A stretch of 64,000 nucleotides of DNA from positions 62,001 to 126,000 of the forward strand of contig JAKMEY010000065.1 of NCBI GenBank assembly GCA_022425725.1, written 5' to 3'. The notes below the pieces were generated by a model. That model searched no databases, had not been told where the DNA came from, and saw only the letters and a program-made list of their open reading frames with translations. This document shows positions 53,369 through 62,558 of the stretch, in pieces; within the stretch, counting starts at the first letter, position 1; each line of letters opens with the position of its first letter. Source of the DNA: Ilumatobacteraceae bacterium. GTDB lineage: Bacteria; Actinomycetota; Acidimicrobiia; Acidimicrobiales; Ilumatobacteraceae. Made by a program: the position numbers and the translations under genes.

Positions 53369-54645
53369 GACGAAGAACCCCACAGCACATAATCGTCTCG
53401 TTCAGCGCCAACGCCGATGATGCGCACCGGCACACCAACTTGTTCCTCAATGAGCCTGATGAACGCCTGAGCTTGCGGTGGAAGATCTGCGGGCATTCGT
53501 GCTGTAGTGGAATCAGACTGCCAGCCGTCAAGGTCGACATACACCGGCTCAGCGCGTTCAAGAACTTCTGGCAGATCGGGGTAGTTCTCAACATCGTTGC
53601 CATCGATTCGATAGCCGACGCACACACGAATGGTCTCAAAGGTGTCGAGCACATCAAGTTTTGTCACCGCAAGCTCAGTCAGGCTGTTGAGACGCACTGC
53701 GTGTCGCAACATGACGCAGTCAAGCCAGCCGGCACGACGGCGCCGCCCCGTGACCGTTCCAAACTCACGTCCAATATCGATAAGTCGATCACCTAACTCA
53801 TCGGTCAGTTCGGAAGGAAATGGGCCTGCTCCGACTCGGGTTGTGTAACTCTTCGAAATACCAACAACCCGATCGATGTTGCGCGGACCGATTCCTGTTC
53901 CGGCACACGCACCACCTGCAGTCGGGTTAGATGAGGTGACATACGGGTACGTTCCATGATCGAGATCAAGAAATGTTGCCTGGGCACCTTCGAGCAAAAT
54001 TGGTGAACCTGCGGCAAGTTCATCATGAAGGAAATTCACGGTGTCGCACAGATACGACTGCAACCGAAGGCCAAGCTCGGTGAATGTTGCAACCGTCTCA
54101 TCAACGTTCACCGCCTCGCCGCCCGCTTGAGTAATGAGGATGTTCTCTGCCTCACATCGCTCTCGAACCGCAGCGGAGAACGAATCAATATCGGCAACTG
54201 CGCCGGCGAGAATTCCGACTCGACGGGCCTTATCGGCGTAAGCCGGCCCAATGCCTTTCAGGGTTGTTCCAATCTTGTTATCGCCGCGGCCTTCCTCGGC
54301 TAGCGCATCATGACTCTGATGCCACGGGAAGATGAGATGGGCGCGCGTCGACACCTGCAACTTGTCGCAGTTGATTCCTCGGGCGGTCAACGTATCGATC
54401 TCGTTGAACAGCGTTGGCAGATCGACGACCACACCGTTCGCGATGACTGGCGTGACAGTGTCGTAAAACACGCCTGATGGCGTGAGTTGCAGCGCGTACT
54501 TTTCGTCGCCAACGACAACGGTGTGGCCTGCATTGTGACCACCTTGGTAGCGGGCGACCACTGGGTGCTCTTTTGCCAATAGATCGATGACTTTGGCTTT
54601 GCCTTCGTCACCCCACTGGGCGCCGACGACGACGGTGATAGGCAT
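53365..54645 (-). CDS. purA: Adenylosuccinate synthetase
   Basis: 426 aa, ATG with AAAGGAG upstream. VVGAQWGDEGKAKVIDLLA (GTP loop, catalytic Asp), GGHNAGHTVV (catalytic His), GTTLKGIGPAYADK and TTRVGAGPFPSEL are all present. The usual GKGK of the loop reads GKAK, a small deviation. It joins IMP and aspartate with GTP. First gene of purA-purB. Confidence 0.97.
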   Translation of the reverse strand: MPITVVVGAQWGDEGKAKVIDLLAKEHPVVARYQGGHNAGHTVVVGDEKYALQLTPSGVFYDTVTPVIANGVVVDLPTLFNEIDTLTARGINCDKLQVSTRAHLIFPWHQSHDALAEEGRGDNKIGTTLKGIGPAYADKARRVGILAGAVADIDSFSAAVRERCEAENILITQAGGEAVNVDETVATFTELGLRLQSYLCDTVNFLHDELAAGSPILLEGAQATFLDLDHGTYPYVTSSNPTAGGACAGTGIGPRNIDRVVGISKSYTTRVGAGPFPSELTDELGDRLIDIGREFGTVTGRRRRAGWLDCVMLRHAVRLNSLTELAVTKLDVLDTFETIRVCVGYRIDGNDVENYPDLPEVLERAEPVYVDLDGWQSDSTTARMPADLPPQAQAFIRLIEEQVGVPVRIIGVGAERDDYVLWGSSS

Positions 54646-54726
54646 GCGTACGCTCCTTTACTGCCCGGACGGAACGTACTCTGATCGTAGTCGTTGATTC
54701 ACACGACCACTCGCGATGAGAGCGAA

Positions 54727-55491
54727 CTACTTCGAATCAACCGGATCGGGCTGCTCGCGGAGTTTGACCGGGTCTTTGCGGTGTCGACGGGTTCCGATGT
54801 TAAGAGTTTCAACGAACACAGAAAACGCCATTGCTACATAGATGTAGCCCTTCGGGATGTGCTCACCGAATCCTTCAACGACCAGGGTAAATCCGATGAG
54901 AAGCAAGAATGCGAGAGCCAACATCTTCACCGATGGGTGGCGGTTAACGAAGGAGTAAATTGGGCCCGACGCGGCCAGCATGATGATGACTGCCGTCACG
55001 ATCGCAATCACCATCACCGGGATGTGCTCGGTCATGCCCACTGCGGTAAACACCGAGTCGAGCGAGAACACCACATCGAGCAACATCACCTGTGCAATGA
55101 CCGCACCAAATGTCAACACGGCCTTCGAACCATGGGCGTCGTCTTCGCCTTCAAGTTTGTTGTGGATTTCTTTCGTTGCTTTGTAGATGAGAAACACGCC
55201 GCCGGCCAGCAAGATGAGTTCTTTGCCAGAAAAACTGAAGTCGCGACCGAGCAACGTAAATCCGAGCAGCTCATCTTTCAGCGAGATGATCCATCCAACG
55301 CTGAGCAGCAACACAAGACGCATTCCTCCCGCTGCAAGCAGACCGATCTGGCGAGCCCGATCTTGCTGATCCGCAGGCAATTTGGCTGCCAGAATCGAGA
55401 TGAAAATGACGTTGTCAACGCCAAGAACAATTTCCAGCACAAGGAGTGCAACGAGAGCACTCCATGCCGAGGGGTCGCTCAGCCAACTCAT
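54727..55491 (-). CDS. TerC-family integral membrane protein
   Basis: 254 aa, about seven membrane helices. LEIVLGVDNVIFISILAAKL and LLDVVFSLDSVFTAVGM are the paired acidic TerC motifs, and FVNRHPSVKMLALAFLLLIG is also conserved. TerC-like proteins are linked to manganese/calcium export or metalation of exported proteins. No yybP-ykoY riboswitch is visible in the 70-bp upstream gap. Confidence 0.92.
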   Translation of the reverse strand: MSWLSDPSAWSALVALLVLEIVLGVDNVIFISILAAKLPADQQDRARQIGLLAAGGMRLVLLLSVGWIISLKDELLGFTLLGRDFSFSGKELILLAGGVFLIYKATKEIHNKLEGEDDAHGSKAVLTFGAVIAQVMLLDVVFSLDSVFTAVGMTEHIPVMVIAIVTAVIIMLAASGPIYSFVNRHPSVKMLALAFLLLIGFTLVVEGFGEHIPKGYIYVAMAFSVFVETLNIGTRRHRKDPVKLREQPDPVDSK

Positions 55492-55561
55492 GATTAAAGG
55501 TTAGGTCGCACCATCAAAAAGTGGTGACTTTGTTCGCGAGAATCTGTTGAACCGGCGAGGT

Positions 55562-56329
55562 CTATCCGGCGGTGTATGCCATCGCCCCATCGATGCGAAT
55601 CGTTGCCCCACTGGTGTAGCTCGACGCATCGCTTGCGAGATAGAGCGCGGCGCCGACGATTTCGTGGGCCTCACCACCTCGCTGGAGCGGAATCTCTGTT
55701 TTCGCTCGATCATTGAACGCGTCAAGGTCCCACGCTTTTGAAATATCAGTGAGAAACGGTCCGGGCATGATGACATTGCAACGAACCTTCGGCGCAAAAG
55801 CTCGCGCCATACCCGAGGTCATCGCATCAAGCGCAGCTTTCGCTCCGGCGTACACCAATTCTTGTGGTGTCGGCGCGACCGCTGCAATCGACGACACGTT
55901 GATAATTGATCCTCCAACACCCTCAGCCATTCGCGTACCGATGAGCGATGCAAGTCGAAACGGACCTTTGAAATTTACGCCAACAACTTTGTCGAATAGC
56001 TCCTCGCTCACTTCTGGGAGAGACGGGTAGAGCGGCGACATTCCCGCGTTGTTGACGAGCACGTCACAGCGTCCAAACTCTGCGTACACGAGTTCGGCTA
56101 GCTGATCAGCCTGCTCCCACTTACCAGCGTGGAACGCAGTGGCAACCGCACGGCGACCAGTGTGTTCAGTCACCTCATGGGCTAGTTTTTCGCACGCTTC
56201 AAGTTTGCGGCTGGCAATCACCACGTCGGCGCCATGCTCCGCAAACGCAAGCACCATTTCACGACCGAGTCCTCGACTACCACCGGTTACGAGAGCAACC
56301 TTCCCACTGAGATCAAACCGATCGTCCAC
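55562..56329 (-). CDS. Short-chain dehydrogenase/reductase (SDR)
   Basis: 255 aa from GTG 56329, chosen because GGAGG lies 5 nt upstream; a TTG at 56341 overlaps that site. TGGSRGLGREM is the nucleotide-binding motif, NNAG the structural motif, and Ser with YAGAKAAL supply the catalytic residues. The C-terminus DGAMAYTAG is typical. FabG-like SDR with unknown substrate. Confidence 0.9.
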   Translation of the reverse strand: MDDRFDLSGKVALVTGGSRGLGREMVLAFAEHGADVVIASRKLEACEKLAHEVTEHTGRRAVATAFHAGKWEQADQLAELVYAEFGRCDVLVNNAGMSPLYPSLPEVSEELFDKVVGVNFKGPFRLASLIGTRMAEGVGGSIINVSSIAAVAPTPQELVYAGAKAALDAMTSGMARAFAPKVRCNVIMPGPFLTDISKAWDLDAFNDRAKTEIPLQRGGEAHEIVGAALYLASDASSYTSGATIRIDGAMAYTAG

Positions 56330-56431
56330 TACCGCCTCCAATGCTCGCTTATGGTGGCTTCACCGTAATCGCACGACATTCGAAACCTCGTGGTGAGGAA
56401 TGTCAGAGCGGTTCTTGGCGTTATAGATACC

Positions 56432-56938
56432 GTGACCGCAACAGAATCTGACCGCACAACACCTCCTTCAGGAAAGGGCGCTCGGGTCATATTCGACGTT
56501 CATCGAGACGTTGCGCTCGAACCTGATGTCGCATGGGAGGCACTCATCGATTGGGCCGCCCATAGCGACTGGGTGCCGCTCACCCATGTCGACGTCGACG
56601 CTTCGAACCCCAACGTCTTCACTGCATGGTCGGGGCCTGGCGCTTCAGGTTGGGGGCGCCGTCTCGCCCTCGAAGATCGCATGGAGGCCGTTGTTGTCGA
56701 CTACGAGGGTGGTTATGGCCGCTGTGTCGTGCACAAACTCGGTCCATCGCTCAAAGGCGTAGCCGAACTCACCGTTTCACCGGGTGAGGTCGCAGGCACG
56801 ACTTCAATTCACTGGCACGAAAACGTGACGGTTCGTCGGCTTCCACGATTTGCGAGTTCACTCACCGGAACCATCAGTGCGGCCCTATTCGGTTGGGCGC
56901 TCGGACGCATGGAGAAGTGCGCCCGTACGCAACACTGA
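56432..56938 (+). CDS. SRPBCC (START-like) family protein
   Basis: 168 aa from GTG 56432, supported by TATAGA 4 nt upstream; a GTG at 56390 would add 14 residues. HRDVALEPDVAWEALIDWAAHSDWVPLTH is the polyketide cyclase/SRPBCC opening, and the C-terminal amphipathic helix follows RRLPRF. Such proteins bind hydrophobic ligands. It precedes an MDR oxidoreductase, with a 9-bp inverted repeat in the 49-bp gap. Confidence 0.78.
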   Translation: MTATESDRTTPPSGKGARVIFDVHRDVALEPDVAWEALIDWAAHSDWVPLTHVDVDASNPNVFTAWSGPGASGWGRRLALEDRMEAVVVDYEGGYGRCVVHKLGPSLKGVAELTVSPGEVAGTTSIHWHENVTVRRLPRFASSLTGTISAALFGWALGRMEKCARTQH

Positions 56939-56942
56939 AATA

Positions 56943-56966
56943 GTGCAGAGTCACCAAACTCTGCAC
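56943..56966. repeat. Perfect 9-bp inverted repeat
   Basis: GTGCAGAGT, loop CACCAA, ACTCTGCAC. It lies 4 bp after the SRPBCC stop and 22 bp before the next ATG, with no T-tract, so an operator or RNA hairpin is as likely as a terminator. Confidence 0.6.
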
Positions 56967-56987
56967 CACTCAGTAAGGAGTTCACAC

Positions 56988-57926
56988 ATGGTTATGGTGA
57001 TCGGCGTCGACGAGTTCGGCGGACCCGAGAAGTTGAAAGCGTTCGATATTCCCGCGCAACCCGTAGGGAGTGGTCAAGTTCGAGTTGATGTCGCGGCGGC
57101 GGCAGTGAGCCCAACCGACACCATTCATCGCTCAGGTGGTCGGGCAGAACTTTTACAACAAGATCCGCCTCCCTATGTACCCGGCATGGATATCGCTGGT
57201 GTGATTAGCGAGATCGGCGAGGGAGTCGACCATGTCGCGGTTGGAGACGCGGTAATGGGAATTGTTGCCCCTACGGCCTCACACGGCGGATATTCGTCAT
57301 CGATTGTGCTTCCGGCACGTTCTGTTGCGCGCGCACCGCAGGGGTCATCTGCAGTCGAGGCATGCACTCTTCCGATGAACGGGCTTACAGCTCAGTACGC
57401 TCTCGATCTTCTCGCCCTTCCGAGGGGCGCAACTCTTGCCGTCACGGGAGCCGCTGGGGCGTTCGGTGGCTACATGGTGCAACTCGGTGCGCATCGGGGG
57501 TTACGGGTTATCGCAGATTCATCTGCGGCCGATGAAGACCTTGTCCGCTCACTCGGTGCTCAGGAGGTCATTCGCCGGGGTGATGACATTGCTGATCGCA
57601 TTCGTTCCCTAGTGCCCGACGGCGTTGACGGTCTCGCTGATGGGTCCATTCAAAATGAACTCCTCTTGCCGGCGGTGCGAGACGACGGTGGCTTTGCGAC
57701 TGTTCGAGGCTTTCAAGGCCCAAGTGAGCGAGGCATCACCTTGCATCAGGTGTGGGTCCGTGAATACAAAACTGAACTCGAAAAACTTGATGAACTGCGC
57801 GCGCTCACTGAGAACGGCAGTGTCACTCTTCGAGTTGCGGCAACCTTCCCCGCTAATCAAGCATCTGAGGCTCACCGAGTACTCGAAGCTGGCGGAACTC
57901 GAGGCCGCTGCGTCATCACATTCTGA
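56988..57926 (+). CDS. NAD(P)-dependent MDR-family oxidoreductase (quinone reductase-like)
   Basis: 312 aa from ATG 56988 with AAGGAG 7 nt upstream. GroES-like half with VDVAAAAVSPTDTIHRSG and YVPGMDIAGVISEIGEGVD; nucleotide-binding half with AVTGAAGAFGGYMVQLG. Catalytic zinc ligands are absent. It probably reduces a quinone or enone with NADPH. It is followed after 1 bp by the PPOX-family gene. Confidence 0.88.
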   Translation: MVMVIGVDEFGGPEKLKAFDIPAQPVGSGQVRVDVAAAAVSPTDTIHRSGGRAELLQQDPPPYVPGMDIAGVISEIGEGVDHVAVGDAVMGIVAPTASHGGYSSSIVLPARSVARAPQGSSAVEACTLPMNGLTAQYALDLLALPRGATLAVTGAAGAFGGYMVQLGAHRGLRVIADSSAADEDLVRSLGAQEVIRRGDDIADRIRSLVPDGVDGLADGSIQNELLLPAVRDDGGFATVRGFQGPSERGITLHQVWVREYKTELEKLDELRALTENGSVTLRVAATFPANQASEAHRVLEAGGTRGRCVITF

Positions 57927-57927
57927 G

Positions 57928-58311
57928 ATGACAAACCTCTCGGCTCGCGACGCATGGCTTGCGACCCAGAATCACGACGGTTCACCACATCTTGTACCGA
58001 TCTGGTTCGTGGCCAAACGAGCTGATTCGATTTGGATTGCGACGGGGCGTCACAGCACCAAGGTCACGAACATTTCAAAGAACCGCGAAGTATCAATCGG
58101 GGTGCCAGCCGAGGGTGACCCGAATGGAGATGCGGTCGCGGTTGGCACCGCCACTCTTCACGACGAGGCCCCAACCGATGTGCTCGAGATGTTTGATGCA
58201 AAGTATCAGTGGTACCCGAGGCCCGGTCCAGACCCCGACGTTGGCGAGTTGATCTTCGTCGAAATCACCCCACATCGTTGGATGATGGGATCTTCTACGT
58301 CAAACGAGTAG
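57928..58311 (+). CDS. Pyridoxamine-phosphate-oxidase-like (F420/FMN split-barrel) protein
   Basis: 127 aa from ATG 57928, one nucleotide after the preceding TGA. Split-barrel fold: AWLATQNHDGSPHLVPIWFV, DSIWIATGRHSTKVTNISKN, VAVGTATL, and a C-terminal RWMMG. This is the PPOX-class pattern of actinobacterial F420-dependent reductases. The substrate is unknown. Probably cotranscribed with the MDR gene upstream and the EamA transporter gene 9 bp downstream. Confidence 0.85.
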   Translation: MTNLSARDAWLATQNHDGSPHLVPIWFVAKRADSIWIATGRHSTKVTNISKNREVSIGVPAEGDPNGDAVAVGTATLHDEAPTDVLEMFDAKYQWYPRPGPDPDVGELIFVEITPHRWMMGSSTSNE

Positions 58312-58320
58312 ACACTCTCT

Positions 58321-59229
58321 GTGACCAAGGACCGGCTCGACGCCCAACAGACATTTGCCTCGGTCGCACCGTGGCTCTTTGTGTTCTTGTGGAGCACCGG
58401 GTTCATCGTTGCCCGCTATGCGACGAATGATGCGGACCCGATGGCCTTTCTCTCAGCGCGGCTCATTATTGCATCACTCATCCTCGCGGCCATTGCGCAT
58501 CTGTCGAACGCGCCTCGGCCGACTGCACATGAATCGAGATGGTCCATCGTGGTCGGTCTCGGAATTCATGCGACCTACCTCGGTGGTGTCTTCATTGCGA
58601 TTGACCTTGGTTTGCCTTCCGGTGTTGGCGCTCTTGTTGTCGGCCTCCACCCGGTGATCACCGCAGTGGCTGGCGGGGCAATACTCGGCGAGCATTTGAA
58701 TTTCCGTCAATGGGGTGGTGTCATTCTTGGCTTCACCGGTGTCGTTCTCGTCGTCATTAACCGCCTTACCGATGACACGCTCAACCTTCCGCTTCGCGCC
58801 GTGATTGCGGTGTCACTCGCCACCCTTGGTATATCGATCGGCACGCTCATTCAGCGTCAGCGCTGCGCTGCAACTCCGCTGCTGTGGGGCTCAGCGATTC
58901 AATACGCAAGTTCAGCAATCGCGCTCGTCGTTCTTGCCGGGCTGTCGGGCCAGACCAAATTGTCGTTCACTTCGAGCACGATCTGGTCGCTGGTGTGGTC
59001 AATTGGCGTGCTCTCGATTGCTGCTGTGCTCACCATGCTGTGGCTCCTTCAGCATCGTGCTGCAGCGAGCGTGTCGAGTTTGTTCTTCCTCGTGCCGGCG
59101 CTGTCCGCTATCGAAGCAGCGGTGCTGTTTGATGAGCAGCTCAACGTCGCGACGGTTGCGGGCTTCGCCACCGCCATCGTTGGGGTTGCACTCGTCACCA
59201 AAGCACCGTCACGACCCCCGAACGATTAG
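58321..59229 (+). CDS. EamA/DMT-superfamily transporter
   Basis: 302 aa, GTG start, ten membrane helices in two EamA repeats (about residues 15-140 and 160-290). WLFVFLWSTGFIVARYA, GLPSGVGALVVGLHPVITAV and FLVPALSAIEAAVLFDEQLN are typical. It would export a metabolite or drug-like compound; the substrate is unknown. It overlaps the convergent serine hydrolase gene by 4 bp at the stops. Confidence 0.9.
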   Translation: MTKDRLDAQQTFASVAPWLFVFLWSTGFIVARYATNDADPMAFLSARLIIASLILAAIAHLSNAPRPTAHESRWSIVVGLGIHATYLGGVFIAIDLGLPSGVGALVVGLHPVITAVAGGAILGEHLNFRQWGGVILGFTGVVLVVINRLTDDTLNLPLRAVIAVSLATLGISIGTLIQRQRCAATPLLWGSAIQYASSAIALVVLAGLSGQTKLSFTSSTIWSLVWSIGVLSIAAVLTMLWLLQHRAAASVSSLFFLVPALSAIEAAVLFDEQLNVATVAGFATAIVGVALVTKAPSRPPND

Positions 59230-60362
59230 GCAACTGCTGCGAGGGCGGCAGCGACAATTGAGTGTCCGCGAGCATCGCCCAAGAGACCCTCGTCCATCCG
59301 GTTCATCACATATGCAACGGTCATCTCATTGTCGAGATCATTCACGATCATCGAGCCCCCGTAGCCACACCAAAAGCAGACGCGGCGATCGGGGAGATAT
59401 GGGGTTGTCTCGTTTGGCAGCCCATACCCCAGCCCAAACGTGACGGGAATCTGCAACACGAGGTCAAAGCCGTCGGCCTGCACTCTGAAAATTTCTTCAA
59501 CCACCTCTTGTGACATCACCCGAGTGTCACCGATCTTTCCCATTGTGGAGATCACGCTCTGAGCCTGAGCAACACTTCGTGCATTTCCGTGGCCATTTGC
59601 CGCCGGGATATCAGCCGCCCGCCATTCAGGCAATGCTGCATATTTGGCGAGGATGAGTGGCCCGGTAAAGGTCTTGATCGCAGGATGTTCACGACCGAGG
59701 GCACGCAGATCTCCAGAAGGTGGTGGGGGCGGCGTCAAGGTTGCGACTCGTCCGAACTCGTCTTCTGAAAGACCGATGTGAAAGTCAATATCGAATGGTT
59801 CGGCAATTTCTTTGCGGAAAAACTCGCCGAGTTTCATGCCGGTGATTCTTCGCACAACCTCACCGACAAGGTGCCCTTGGTTCATTGCGTGATAGCCCGA
59901 TTGTGTTCCGGGTTCCCACCATGGTGCCTGTAAAGCGAGTTTCTCGGTACTGAGTTCCCAGTCGAACACTTCGTCAAGAGTGATTGGCTTCTCCCATCCC
60001 GGTACGCCTGAGGTGTGGCCGAGAAATTGGCGAACTCGCACACGCTCTTTGCCATTTTGAGCAAACTCTGGCCAGTACGTGCTCACAGGAGCGTCGACGT
60101 CGAGCAAACCTCGATCAACAAGCAATAAGGCGCTCAACGCCATCATCGTCTTCGTCGTCGACCAGACATTCACGATCGTGTCGCGCTGCCATGGGGTTGC
60201 ATCGTTCGCAGCCACTGAACCACCCCATAAATCGACAACAAGCTCTCCGCCCAACATGACCGCGACGCTCGCACCGGTGTCGGCACCTGAGTCAAGATTG
60301 TTGTGTAGAAGTTGATGAACGGCCTCAAAGCGCGGGTCACACACTCCTTGAATTTCTGCCAC
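59226..60362 (-). CDS. Serine hydrolase of the beta-lactamase/esterase family VIII
   Basis: 378 aa, GTG start with GAGGGG upstream. SxxK motif STTK (about residues 68-71), YHAMNQG as the Tyr-x-Asn counterpart, and a C-terminal WCGYGGSM region replacing the KTG triad. No signal peptide, so cytoplasmic; EstB-like carboxylesterase activity is more likely than beta-lactamase. Substrate unknown. Confidence 0.88.
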   Translation of the reverse strand: MAEIQGVCDPRFEAVHQLLHNNLDSGADTGASVAVMLGGELVVDLWGGSVAANDATPWQRDTIVNVWSTTKTMMALSALLLVDRGLLDVDAPVSTYWPEFAQNGKERVRVRQFLGHTSGVPGWEKPITLDEVFDWELSTEKLALQAPWWEPGTQSGYHAMNQGHLVGEVVRRITGMKLGEFFRKEIAEPFDIDFHIGLSEDEFGRVATLTPPPPPSGDLRALGREHPAIKTFTGPLILAKYAALPEWRAADIPAANGHGNARSVAQAQSVISTMGKIGDTRVMSQEVVEEIFRVQADGFDLVLQIPVTFGLGYGLPNETTPYLPDRRVCFWCGYGGSMIVNDLDNEMTVAYVMNRMDEGLLGDARGHSIVAAALAAVA

Positions 60363-60420
60363 CCCATTCCCCTCTCATCGGGCGATGAACCTGAAACGTA
60401 ACAGGTTCGATCTGCATGGT

Positions 60421-61164
60421 TTATCGAAAAGAGTCGATGATGACGGTGAGCAGCGGAGCGACCGCAAGAGCGGGGAGCATGTCAGCGACACGAACTTCTT
60501 TCAGTTGGAGCAGCCGAATACCAATCCCCAGCAAGAGCACCCCACCGGCAGCTGTCATGGCGGCGATGAGTGAATCGGGCATAAAACTTCCAAACACGAC
60601 ACCACAGATGGTCAGCACGCCCTGAACGACGGCAACAGTAAATGCTGAAAACATCACACCAAGCCCGAGCGAAGCCGCAAACGCCATTGCGGCAAACAGG
60701 TCGAGTGATGACTTCAAGATGAGTTGGTCGATTCCTGTTCCCAGCCCGTCACTGAGCGATCCGAGAATGGTGAGCGGTCCGACACAAAACAGCAGTGACG
60801 CGCTCACGTAGCCCTCAATAAATCGGGCTCGATCATCGCTACCTGTCTCACCACCGAATTTCGTTTGCAGGCGCCCGCCGATGTTGTTGAGACGATCTTC
60901 AACACGAACCAATGACCCGAGGATGCCGCCGAGAACAACGGCGCCGAGTACAACGATGAGTGTCCAATCGGCGCCAACGGCATCAGCGAATGCGCGGTCT
61001 CCAATCGCTCCAATATTCAATGCGCCAACGACAAGCGTGATGAGTCCGAGACCGTTAGTCGTCGTTTCACGTGTGCGTTCAGAAAATCGATTGCCAATCA
61101 ACATTCCGACGGTCGCTCCAACGACAACCGCAACGATGTTGATCATCGTTCCAAGGCCGGTCAT
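60421..61164 (-). CDS. DUF554 family membrane protein
   Basis: 247 aa, about seven membrane helices, with the family opening GTMINIVAVVVGATVGMLIG and GLGLITLVVGALNIG, then the GPLTILGSLSDGLG segment. The E. coli homologue is YqgA. Probably a transporter, function unassigned. It starts 9 bp after the GNAT gene. Confidence 0.9.
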   Translation of the reverse strand: MTGLGTMINIVAVVVGATVGMLIGNRFSERTRETTTNGLGLITLVVGALNIGAIGDRAFADAVGADWTLIVVLGAVVLGGILGSLVRVEDRLNNIGGRLQTKFGGETGSDDRARFIEGYVSASLLFCVGPLTILGSLSDGLGTGIDQLILKSSLDLFAAMAFAASLGLGVMFSAFTVAVVQGVLTICGVVFGSFMPDSLIAAMTAAGGVLLLGIGIRLLQLKEVRVADMLPALAVAPLLTVIIDSFR

Positions 61165-61173
61165 GGCAAACGC

Positions 61174-61644
61174 TTATAGTCCGAATCGATACAGATTGGT
61201 CTCATAAGGCTCGAAGCCGAGCCGTTGATAGAGGCGGTTTGCCGCTTCGCGCGAAGACCTACTCGTGAGGCTCACGTTCTTTGCGCCCCGCTGCCGAGAC
61301 TCATCGATCGCCGCAGCATTGAGTGCCTCACCAACACCAAGCCCTCGGGCCGATTCATCGACAACGACGTCTTCAATCCATGCCTTCAGACCGGTTGGGA
61401 TTCGATAGAACGCGAGCGTCAAACTCCCCACTACAGTCCGCGCATCATCAGCGTCGCCGTCGAGCTCAGCGATGAACAGCACCGAATTGGGATTGTCGAT
61501 GATCGACAACAATTCGGCGGCCGTTGGCGGGGGTGATGATGATGACAGCTGCGGAATGAGACGAGAAAACGCTTCAACAAGCCCATCGTCGACTTCGGTC
61601 GCCGCTTTTACAGAAATTGACACCTCGATAACGGTATCTGACAT
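61174..61644 (-). CDS. GNAT-family N-acetyltransferase
   Basis: 156 aa. Acetyl-CoA-binding core WIEDVVVDESARGLGVGEAL (pyrophosphate loop R-x2-G-x-G) and the C-terminal RSSREAANRLYQRLGFEPYE. Substrate unknown. Divergent from the PAC2 gene with a 29-bp gap. Confidence 0.9.
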   Translation of the reverse strand: MSDTVIEVSISVKAATEVDDGLVEAFSRLIPQLSSSSPPPTAAELLSIIDNPNSVLFIAELDGDADDARTVVGSLTLAFYRIPTGLKAWIEDVVVDESARGLGVGEALNAAAIDESRQRGAKNVSLTSRSSREAANRLYQRLGFEPYETNLYRFGL

Positions 61645-61673
61645 CTCACGCCAGCGGTAGCCTCTGTACTGTC

Positions 61674-62558
61674 ATGGAATCCAACACCAGACATATTCGC
61701 TGGCAGGCTGAACCTGAGCTCACCAACCCGGTCATCGTCGTTGCGTTCACCGGCTGGAATGATGCCGGTGATGCTGCCTCGACCGCAGTTCGAACTCTCA
61801 TTGAAACGAGTGGGGCAGACGCACTTGCCGATATCGACCCTGAGGCCTTCACTGATTTTGCCACTGTGCGACCTCACGTTCGTCTCGATGAGCAACAGCG
61901 TCGCAATATCGTGTGGCCAACCGTCGGCGTGTGGTCAGCATCGCTTCCAGGTTCTGATGTCATTTTCGTGCTCGGGCCAGAGCCCGCACTGCGTTGGAAA
62001 ACCTTCGCGAGTCAGATTGTTGGTATCGCTGAGAAGTACTCAAGCCCGCTTGTGATCAGTCTCGGAGCGCTGCTTGCGGATGTTCCGCATACCCGCCCGG
62101 TGCACGTGTTTGGTAGCGCTGCCGATGATGATCTCATTTCCCGATTTGATCTTGAGCGCTCTCGGTACGAGGGGCCAACCGGAATAGTCGGAGTCGTTCA
62201 GCATGCCCTCACCAGTGCCGGATTTTCCGGTGCGTCGTTATGGGCTGCCGTCCCCGGTTATGCCGGCCAGGTACCGTCGCCGAAGGCGGCGGTCGCTCTC
62301 ATCGAACGAGCGAGCGGCATGATGGGAACCCCGGCGCCAACGGGTGGCCTTAACGCCGATATTGACGACTATGACGCCCGTATCGAGGCCCTCATTTCTG
62401 ATGACGACGATCTCGTGATCCATATCGAACAACTTGAATCGATTGTCGACGACATCAACGACGATGAAGATTCGAGTGGTCCAATCGACCTCTCCGAATC
62501 AGATGATCTCCTCAACGAGGTCGAACAGTTCCTTCGCGAACGCGATAACGAGAACTAG
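61674..62558 (+). CDS. PAC2-family protein (proteasome assembly chaperone-like)
   Basis: 294 aa. VVAFTGWNDAGDAASTAVRTL near the N-terminus and SLGALLADVPHTRPVHVFG mid-protein define the actinobacterial PAC2 family. The C-terminal 60 residues are very acidic (DDYD, SDDDDL, NDDEDSSG). A role with the proteasome or protein turnover is inferred from the family name, not shown here; no proteasome genes are in the window. Its stop abuts the stop of the NUDIX gene. Confidence 0.9.
   Translation: MESNTRHIRWQAEPELTNPVIVVAFTGWNDAGDAASTAVRTLIETSGADALADIDPEAFTDFATVRPHVRLDEQQRRNIVWPTVGVWSASLPGSDVIFVLGPEPALRWKTFASQIVGIAEKYSSPLVISLGALLADVPHTRPVHVFGSAADDDLISRFDLERSRYEGPTGIVGVVQHALTSAGFSGASLWAAVPGYAGQVPSPKAAVALIERASGMMGTPAPTGGLNADIDDYDARIEALISDDDDLVIHIEQLESIVDDINDDEDSSGPIDLSESDDLLNEVEQFLRERDNEN

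Noticed and set aside
54694-55497. 267-aa plus-strand frame opposite terC
   Set aside because: His/Asp/Glu-rich shadow of a membrane protein; TerC motifs are on the minus strand.
55492-55561. A yybP-ykoY manganese riboswitch upstream of terC
   Set aside because: The gap is only 70 bp and lacks the conserved loops; only a 5-bp CACCA/TGGTG pair is present.
57625-57927. N-terminal extension of the PPOX-family frame
   Set aside because: Out-of-frame overlap with the MDR gene; the PPOX fold starts at ATG 57928 directly after that gene's stop.
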